DNA of 64,000 nucleotides. Source: Rhyacichthys aspro. Taxonomy: Eukaryota > Chordata > Actinopteri > Gobiiformes > Rhyacichthyidae. Shown in pieces: positions 56,181 through 64,000 of the stretch. A model generated the notes under the pieces. It worked only from the letters and a program-made list of their open reading frames with translations, did no database searches and was not told the origin of the DNA. The position numbers and the translations under genes were made by a program. The stretch spans positions 186,001 to 250,000 of the forward strand of contig CM072160.1 of the NCBI GenBank assembly GCA_036850595.1, given 5' to 3'. Position 1 is the stretch's first letter. The number at the start of each line of letters is the position of its first letter.

Positions 56181-57229
56181 AGAACATTGTGAGGTTCGGG
56201 AAACTTACGTTAAACTCACGTTTTGTATTTGTTTGAGGAGATTAGGACTACTTTACAAAATAGCAATTATTTATTTATTTTATTATTGCCGGTTTATCCT
56301 GGCATTTGATTTAAGATAATTAGGTTTAGTTTCAAAAAGAGAAAAATTATTTCTTATAAAAGAAATAGATATAGAAATCATTAAAACTGATTTTGTCAAT
56401 TTCGGCTGAAAAGACAATCTGATTTTTTTTTTTGGGAAACCTTTGTGTTAAATGTAAAATCTTTTTTACAGCAATTTTATACAAAAATATTTTTGATTTG
56501 CAGAAGTAATTTATTGTATAATTTTAAAGATGTTTCAACAGATTTTGTCACTTTCTGCAGAAAAACCTCACAGAAATTTCACATTTTTTGTGATTTAAAA
56601 AAAACAAGTCTGCTTCAACTGAGACAGAGATATTTTAAATTCAGGAAACGATCATAAGTTTGTGATTCACTAAATTTCTTTTTGTGTAGTTCTTGTTTGT
56701 TTTTGCAGATTTACTGAAAAAGACAAAGACACAGTTTGTAAAACTGAGCCCAGTATCAGGAGACGACTGTAGGTTTGAACTGCTTTTGTTTCTTCAGTTT
56801 TAAAATCTGAGCTTAATGTTCACTTAGTTCTAATTCAGTTATTTGTCCAAATCTAACAAGATTTCATCAGCTTTAATCAGAGTTAAACTGTTAAAGAACT
56901 TAAAGAGATATTAAGATTATTGTACAAATGTAAAGCTATTGAAACTGAGATTGAAAAAGGGTGATTTATACATTAACACGTTTCATTTGAATAAAAACAG
57001 CAGCTCTATTATTATATTAATATAACTATTTTATAGTCATTTGTAACAACAGGAATGAAAAGATTTTACAAAATGAGAATTATTTCAGTTCCTGTTTTTT
57101 ATTCAGTCTGGTGTGTGCTGAGCTTCATGAGTTTATACTCAGTTTGTAAAGCTCCATGACTCTCTATCGATGAGAGCTTCTCAGAACAAATGGACAGAGA
57201 CTGAACCTGTCTGAATCCTTTTAGTGAAA

Positions 57230-58189
57230 ATGGTGAATATGACAGTGTCTTACTTCATCCTCGGAGCGTATCTGCAGCTGGGAAACCTCCGGTACCTGTT
57301 CTTGATCCTGACGTTGCTGTTGTACCTGTTTATTCTGGTTTTGAACTGGTTTCTGATTGTTCTGATCTGTTTGAACCGCTCTCTTCACGAGCCCATGTTC
57401 CTGTTCCTCTGCAGTTTATTCGTGAACGGACTTTACGGCAGCACGGCTCTGTTTCCGTTTGTAACGGTTCAACTCCTCAAAGACGTCCACACTGTTTTAG
57501 CTCCGTTTTGCTTTCTGCAGATCTTCTGTCTGTATTCTTACGCTCATGTCGAGTTCTGTAACTTGGCCGTGATGTCGTACGACCGATACCTGGCCATTTG
57601 TTTCCCGTTACAGTACAACTCTCGTATGACGCTGCACAAGGCCTGCGTTTTAATCATCGTCGTCTGGCTCTACTCTTTCCTTAAATTTGTCATCACTTTA
57701 GCTTTAAATCTCCGTTTAACGCTTTGTGGGAATATTATCGACAGCATTTATTGCCACAACTACCTCGTGGCTAAGCTAGCATGCTACGGGAACAAGGTGA
57801 ACAACATTTATGGACTTTTCGGAACTGTCGTAACGGTCGTCGTGCCGTTAATACCCATTTTATTCTCTTACATTAAAATCTTGAGGATCTGTTTTGCAGG
57901 CTCGAGTAAGACGAGGCAGAAGGCCCTGAGCACCTGTGCTCCTCACCTCGTTTCTCTTTTAAACTTCTCGTTCGGCTGCTGCTTCGAGATCCTCCAGAGT
58001 CGCTTCGACATGAGCTCGCAGCCGGGTCTCCTCAGAGTCGTCCTGTCGCTGTATTTTTTAATAATCCAGCCGCTGTTGAACCCGCTCATGTACGGGATGC
58101 AGATGAGCCAAATCCGAGGCGCGATCCGACGTCTGTTCGGCTCCAGGAGAAGCACCGAGGCCCGACACAACAGCAAGACTTTCACCTAA
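57230..58189 (+). CDS. Odorant receptor (intronless, 319 aa)
   Basis: Start MVNMTVSYF, with an N-glycosylation site at Asn3. Landmarks: SLHEPMFLFLC, MSYDRYLAIC, cysteines of loop 2, KALSTCAPHLVSLL and a canonical TM7 PLLNPLMYGM. The C-terminal tail (GSRRSTEARHNSKTFT) is longer and more basic than in the neighbouring receptors. It shares its upstream block and leader with the TM1 fragment at 51770, which marks it as that fragment's paralogue. Confidence 0.95.
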   Translation: MVNMTVSYFILGAYLQLGNLRYLFLILTLLLYLFILVLNWFLIVLICLNRSLHEPMFLFLCSLFVNGLYGSTALFPFVTVQLLKDVHTVLAPFCFLQIFCLYSYAHVEFCNLAVMSYDRYLAICFPLQYNSRMTLHKACVLIIVVWLYSFLKFVITLALNLRLTLCGNIIDSIYCHNYLVAKLACYGNKVNNIYGLFGTVVTVVVPLIPILFSYIKILRICFAGSSKTRQKALSTCAPHLVSLLNFSFGCCFEILQSRFDMSSQPGLLRVVLSLYFLIIQPLLNPLMYGMQMSQIRGAIRRLFGSRRSTEARHNSKTFT

Positions 58190-58895
58190 GGCTGTAGTTT
58201 AGGAACCAGCAGCGTTCTGCAGGAATAAAAACCAAGGGAAAAGTCACTTTAACACATTTTATCTGAAAAACAGTTCATAGTGGTTTTCTGAACAGTGGCT
58301 CATTTCAAACTCAAACGTAATGGGTTTCATAAAATATCAAATCTTTCCTTTAATTCTGTCTGAACTGTCGTGGCTTTTAATTAAAAGACGTTTAGTTTGT
58401 AATAGTTTTTTGTCATTTTGTGCAGCTCAGCACTAATCAGAACTTTCTTGGGAAAAAGTGAGAATGCATTTTTATTAAAACAGTTTTATAAACTTTGTTT
58501 AACTGTATCTTACTGAGTTAAGAGCTTTGAACATAATTGATATGTCTGTAAATGCATAATGTTGTAAATTGTATTAAAAAATATATGTAGATAAAGAGGG
58601 GATGCTGCATTTCAAAGAAAATTTGGAAATATGTGATTTTTTAGGATTAACTGAAGTGAAATAATAAATGTGTTTTATCTTGACTTTGATTCAATTGACC
58701 TTCTTCAGTTTACATCCAGTTGAAAGAAAACTATTTACTTTCTTTAGTTTTAACCTCTTCCTTTTTATAACTTTTGTCTTTTACAAATGAAATTAATAAT
58801 AAACAGATGAAATCCAAAAAAGGTACAGAAGTGTGTAAGAAGAATGAGTCTCACAAACAATAATCAAACTCAACACAATATAAACATTTGTATTT
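58190..58895. other. Intergenic, AT-rich
   Basis: No feature seen. Confidence 0.5.
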
Positions 58896-58903
58896 CTTTA
58901 GAG

Positions 58904-60895
58904 CAGGGCCATTCAATTATATTTTTCCGGGGGCCACACTCTTCTGACCCGTACTACTGCTGTCATACTGGATGTAAAATTGAGACGAATGCCACTATAT
59001 TTCTGTTTCTTTCTTCTAAACTTTACATTTAAAGTGCAGGTTTCAACCAACATAACCAGCCTCTTGTATATTAACAGTAACAACTGTTTTTAGTGCAAGT
59101 AAAAAAAAGTAAACAAAGCCAAACTAATTCTGGCTTAAAGTGCAAAAGGAGAAGATGAATCAGCTTCTGGGTCAATAGCATCACTAACTCAAAATGATTT
59201 ATAGTGCAAAAGAAGTAAACAAATGTTGAGCTTCAGTTCAGTGCAGCTTCGCTTCTTAGACTCTTAGTAAACAAATATTAAAACTCATTTGTACCAATTA
59301 CAACCAAACATTTAAATTAATATCTAGTTTACCAGTTCCAAATTGTTACCAAAACTGTAAATAAGGCTTTGCTGTTTATAAAAAAACACATATTACTATC
59401 TGGTCCGTACAATTTAATCATTACAGTACCATTTAAATACCTTAGCACATGTACTGTTATCTCTACCAGATATTTCACATTGTGAATGTGCATTTGTACC
59501 AAGTTACAAAATAAACAAGCATGTAAATGACATTAGTATTCATTGAAATAATATCCACACTACTGAAGCTTGTTAGTCTGCACATTCTGCTCCTTATTAT
59601 TTAACCCATTGACAAAACCTTATAAAACCTTGTGAAACATAGCAAACTGTATTATCTTCATATCAAAATGTACAATATTACTTATATTGAAACACAACAC
59701 AAAATGTCCGGGATAGTATTGCCTCTCTATGGCTAATACACTACATTCATTACATATACAGGTTCAGGTTTGTTAGGGCCGCCGCCATTAGAGAGCCTCG
59801 TGTTCGCATTACTTCGGCTAGCGCCTTTCCTAACATTATATTTTGCAGTCTACCTTTACCAAATCTGCTAATCTGTTGACTAAAAGCAAGAAAATGATAT
59901 ACCATCCGTATTTCTCTGTTATTATGTATTTTACACGGTACAAACCTGAATAAACAGAGTAAATGCAGTGAGCTTCAGTTCAGGTCTTAGACCGAGGAAA
60001 CCGCCGGCTACACTGGCAAGAGGGCCCGGCCCAGTTGCTCGTATACTTCACTGCCACCTACTGGCGCACCCCGATATTACATCTGTACCTCAACAAGCAG
60101 ACAATAGTGTATCTGATTATATTACTAAAATAAAATACATTACAAAATTAACTAATGTGACTACACATTCTGTGTGGGTCACACAAACAAACAGCTTCTC
60201 ATAAGAAAGACAATAGTAGCTTCTGACTTTGTGCAACAAAAAGGAACACATCCAACATTTGGTTTAAATAACAGCAAAATAACACCTGGTAACTGCTGAC
60301 ATTTGTGAGAATGTGCTTTCTCGGTTCTAAAACTAAAAACACACAGCGACATGAATTCAGCTTTCTGCAACTGAGTTAAAAGAGTCTCGAACACGTCTGT
60401 GGCCACCACATCCACTCGTCTTGCAGCAGTTGTATCTGACAGAGTGATTGACTTGATTGAAGATATTTCCTGCTGTTTTAACTTCTCGTCTGCTACCACC
60501 TCCTCGATGGCAGCTAGTATCTTTGACTGTTTCGGAGTCCGTGAATGGCCTTTTCTTTTTAGCAAGAATCCACGCTATGCGGAGGGACGCTGCTGTTGTC
60601 TTCTGTTGTAAAGTGCAGGTCCGGGAGAAGAGTGCAGAGCTGCGCTTGTAGTTCTGAGTAAGTGTTTTTATTTTTATTTGACGAGCATCTGAACCCGGCA
60701 GATATTCGATGTCAAAACGGGAGTGGGTCGTGTTGAAGTGCCTCCTCACGTTATACTCCTTATTCACGGAGCAACAGTCGTAACACAGCAGGCACGTAGG
60801 GTTGCCTTCATTATTTGGAATGTGAACATATTTATAAGTCCAGTCATTATTAATGACCTTCTTCTGGCCCGCGGGCCGCCATTTGAATAGCCCTG
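58904..60895 (-). mobile_element. hAT transposon, decayed
   Basis: Ends CAGGGCCATTCAA (left) and CAGGGCTATTCAA (right, reverse complement), flanked on both sides by the 8-base duplication CTTTAGAG (58896-58903 and 60896-60903), the hallmark of hAT. It is about 2 kb and carries the N-terminal part of a transposase on the minus strand. Confidence 0.92.
60200..60880 (-). pseudogene. hAT transposase N-terminal remnant
   Basis: Minus-strand reading gives a zinc-finger-like CLLCYDCCSVNKEYNVRRHF with HFNTTH, then SLRIAWILAKKKRPFTDSE, as in the GTF2IRD2/ZBED-like transposases. A frame change near 60540 is needed to continue into AAIEEVVADEKLKQ and SITLSDTTAARR. The DDE and dimerisation parts are missing. 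Confidence 0.75.
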
Positions 60896-60903
60896 CTTTA
60901 GAG

Positions 60904-61284
60904 TTTATCACAGTGTTAACGGTGCGTTTAACGACACATACAGAGATTATTATAGATTACACGTGAAACAGTTTTATTCAGTGCTTAATTTCTAAACCAA
61001 AGATGCAGTTTGAAACCAGGGACAAAACAGAACAACAACAGAACACGAGGCTCAGACGCAAACGCCCAAAAGCCATGCTGTTCTTCATCTACACCTCGTT
61101 TTAAATAGCCTCCATTACGTAATAGTAACTTATAGCACTACTTTAATATTATTAACAGCAGTCTCTGACCTTCTCTGGTTGGACGAAAGAAATTACACAC
61201 AACAGCCGTGTCCTGCCACTCTTCCCTGTTTCAATATAAATCTCTCTAGACGCTACTTGTCCTCAGGACAGTAGGTGGCGCTGC
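60904..61284. other. Intergenic
   Basis: No gene recognised. Confidence 0.4.
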
Positions 61285-61465
61285 ACATGCTAACGGCTAA
61301 TGACAGGCTAATGGCTAATGACAAGCCAACGGCTAATGACATGCTAACGGCTAATGGCATGTTAACGGCTAACAACATGCTAACGGCTAACAACACGCTA
61401 ATGGCTAATGACATGCTAATGGCTAATGACACACTAACGGCTAACAACATGCTAACGGCTGCTGC
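61285..61465. repeat. GCTAACGGCTAATGACAT tandem repeat
   Basis: About eleven imperfect 15- to 18-base units. GCTAAC/GCTAATGC motifs are also seen near other genes in the window. Confidence 0.9.
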
Positions 61466-63043
61466 TGTTCAGCTCGGGGTAAGTCCACAAAACTTTACAA
61501 CAAAGTTGATTTTAACTCCTGCTGTAAATATCAGATCATTATTATCAAAATTAAAGCGTTTTTATTTATAATATTATATTAAATATCATAGTTTTAAGCA
61601 TTTTTATCTTAGTTTGATAAACCTTTCTAGCTCTGTTAAAAAATAAACCGTGTTTTTCGAACATATTTCATTATATCCTTCATATTTGTTTAAATATCTG
61701 TCCCTAATTTGCAACTTCTGTACATTAAGGCTTTAGTATTTGAGGGAGGCACATTTTGACAGTAAAATGATAAAGCCTCATTCTTATTGATGATGATAAT
61801 AATAAAATAGCAATGTTTAAGCATATAACACGTGAAGATATTCAAATAGTGATCTTTTAGTTCATATAACGCTAAACCCAGGAGCATTTAGACAGACCTG
61901 TATTTTCCATTTACACATAAACTATAGATAAAGCAACACTCAGATCCACTTTGTGTTTTGTTTCTTAGTGTGACATTGATGAGTGTTTAAGTTAAGAAGC
62001 ATACAAGTATTTAGTCACACGTATAATCTCTTACTTACTGTGGAGAAACAGCTTTGTATTTCTACATGTTTTATTGGCTAAACATTACTGTTTTTTGTTT
62101 TTGTCTGTGTCTGTGTGTGTCCTGTGAGAAAGAACCTCTGTGGAATGAAGATTAGACCCGTGTCAAACCTGTGACAAAGAAGAACATGGACCAGCTTCAC
62201 CTGCAGCGTCCTGAAAATAAAGATCATGTCTGCCTCAGGATCTGTGTTTTTCACCAGATGTTCCCGGATCTAGAGTTATATTATTTATTATTAGAGAAAT
62301 AGTTGCCGGATCCAAACAAGTCAAAATAAGACAGTTTGTGGATCCTGATGTGTCTGGATCAAGCTGAAATTAACCCTGGTTTTATATATGTATGAACTTA
62401 AGGCTGTCATTTATTTGTGACCTTTTCTGCTGTAATTCTTCCTGTTGTTAAAAATCCAAACTGTAAAGAGTAGTCTGTAATATAACAAGGCCACATTTTT
62501 TAATGAAATGTTTAATGGTTATTTCATCTTTCAGAACCACTGTTTAGTCTTTCTTCACACATTTAAAAGGCATAGAATAAAATATTTGACAAAAATGAAA
62601 ATAAAGTCAGGAGACACTTTTACTAAAGACCAGACACAGGTTTATCACAAATTCAATGGAAAGTCATCATTTCACTTCATTCTGTTTATTCTGTTTATTT
62701 AAATCACTGAGTTTCTTTTACATCTGTACAACATAAAAAAATGAATAAATAAATCACCTGGAACAGAATTATTAGCAAAGTTTGACCCGGTTTTAATTTG
62801 GATGGTCACATTTACAGATCATTTTAACTCACTTTCAGATGAAATATCAAAAAAAAAAAAAAAAGCAAAGATGACACATACAACAGAAAAACATTCATAT
62901 CCAATAAATTAGAAGTCATTTTAATTTTCATTGATGGATTGTGGGTTTTGAGGTTCCAAAATGTGAGGTTAATGTTACACAAAGTGGATTTAAATGATTC
63001 CTAAAGGCCTCTCACGTTTGAATAAAGTCTAGAAGACTGTGTT
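61466..63043. other. Intergenic
   Basis: No gene recognised. AAATAAAG near 62217 could be a poly(A) signal but has no gene attached. Confidence 0.4.
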
Positions 63044-63976
63044 CTATCCGTGTCCTGTTTTTACTCTGAGCAGCTGTTTACAGACGCCTCGGACTCGGCT
63101 CAGGTTGAGTCCGTACAGCAGCGGGTTAAACAGCGGCTGACACGTGATGAAATACAGCGAGAGCACGACCCGGAGCCAAACCGGGGCCATCGACATATCG
63201 AACCGGCTCTGGACCACCTCCAGGAAACAGCCCAGGAAGAAGTTCAGGAGCGAGGCCAGGTGAGGCACGCAGGTGTTCAACGCCTTCTGCCGCTGCTTCT
63301 GACCTGAAAAACACACTCTGAGGATCCGGGCGTAACAGTAAAAGTTGATCAGAGTCAGTCCGATGAGAACCGTGAAGGTGTACAGCAGACCGTACACGTT
63401 ATTCACCGTCGTACCGGAGCAGGCCAGCTTCACCACGGAGTAGTTATCGCAGTATAAACGGTCTATGACGCCGCGGCACAGGCTCAACGTCGCGGTCAGA
63501 GTCGTCATGATCACGATCGCGATTACTGGACAAACCCAGGACAGAGCGATGAAAAGGGCGACTCTGGACGGCGTCATGAGCGCGGGGTACTGCAGCGGGC
63601 GGCAGATGGCCAGGTACCGGTCGTACGACATCACGGCCAGGTTATAGAACTGCACGTTCACGTACATGTACAAACAGAAGATCTGCAGGTAACACGCATG
63701 CGTCGGAACCGTGTGGACGTCTCTGAGGATCTGGAGCAAGAAGAACGGGAAGAGGCCGGCGCTGCCGTAGAGCTCGTTCAGGAGCAAACTGCAGAGGAAC
63801 AGGTACATGGGCTCGTGCAGGCTCCGGGAACAACAGATCACCGTCACCAGCAGCACATTAGCACAAATAATCAGCACGTAAACACACAGGATCAGCAGGA
63901 AAATCAGGTATTTGAAAAGTCCAACGTCAGCGTAAGCTCCGAAAGTGAAATGTGAGATGTGAGAAGAGTTCGCCAT
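63044..63976 (-). CDS. Odorant receptor (intronless, 310 aa)
   Basis: Reverse orientation relative to the other three. Start MANSSHISHF (Asn3 glycosylation site). Landmarks: SLHEPMYLFLC, LNELYGSAGLFPFFL, MSYDRYLAIC, LYCDNYSVVKLAC (loop 2), KALNTCVPHLASLL and canonical TM7 PLFNPLLYGLN. The upstream region is outside the window. Confidence 0.95.
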   Translation of the reverse strand: MANSSHISHFTFGAYADVGLFKYLIFLLILCVYVLIICANVLLVTVICCSRSLHEPMYLFLCSLLLNELYGSAGLFPFFLLQILRDVHTVPTHACYLQIFCLYMYVNVQFYNLAVMSYDRYLAICRPLQYPALMTPSRVALFIALSWVCPVIAIVIMTTLTATLSLCRGVIDRLYCDNYSVVKLACSGTTVNNVYGLLYTFTVLIGLTLINFYCYARILRVCFSGQKQRQKALNTCVPHLASLLNFFLGCFLEVVQSRFDMSMAPVWLRVVLSLYFITCQPLFNPLLYGLNLSRVRGVCKQLLRVKTGHG

Positions 63977-64000
63977 CGATCGAACTCTTTAACGACACGA

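Overview
The window is nuclear DNA of a teleost fish, probably a percomorph. Vertebrate genes are split by GT-AG introns, the odorant receptors are intronless and fish-type, and fish transposon families (PIF/Harbinger, a TTAA-target element, hAT, a TA-target MITE, a LINE, an endogenous retrovirus) are interspersed. I cannot name the species. There is one 100-base assembly gap (2252-2351).

Layout. 1-2186: 3' end of a defective endogenous retrovirus (pol remnant, env tail, 3' LTR). 2467-5312: frameshifted copy of a multi-copy fish gene family (DUF6729-like). 5961-6216: split tRNA-Leu-like sequence. 6621-8304: TTAA-flanked transposon with a TTA-flanked PIF/Harbinger copy nested inside. 9762-17214 (-): pgm2l1, 14 exons. 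17826-20340 (-): lipt2, 3 exons. 21573-25805 (+): rnf169, 7 exons found. 26778-28863 (+): spcs2, 5 exons, with an AT-AC U12-type intron. 31004-44185 (+): abcg1, 15 exons. 47985-63976: four intact odorant receptors and one truncated one, with a LINE remnant and a hAT element between them.

The order pgm2l1, lipt2, rnf169, spcs2 matches what I recall of human 11q13.4, with some genes missing; abcg1 (human chromosome 21) and the receptors are then joined on. The genes are unrelated in function: glucose-1,6-bisphosphate synthesis, octanoyl transfer for lipoate, ubiquitin reading at DNA breaks, signal-peptide cleavage, sterol export, and olfaction.

The strongest unusual signal is in the introns. 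They are swollen by minisatellites, and many of these start exactly at a splice junction: the repeated unit carries a few exon bases, the splice site and some intron. This is seen at a pgm2l1 acceptor, an rnf169 donor, an spcs2 acceptor and five abcg1 junctions, so genuine splice sites sit beside up to dozens of near-identical decoys. A second recurrent element is a roughly 20-base motif of the form AAACCTGTTCAAATCCAACT, scattered through introns of at least four of the five genes.

Exon boundaries were worked out by hand from splice sites, reading phase and family knowledge. The joined lengths are whole codons for every gene except rnf169, which appears to lack one base.
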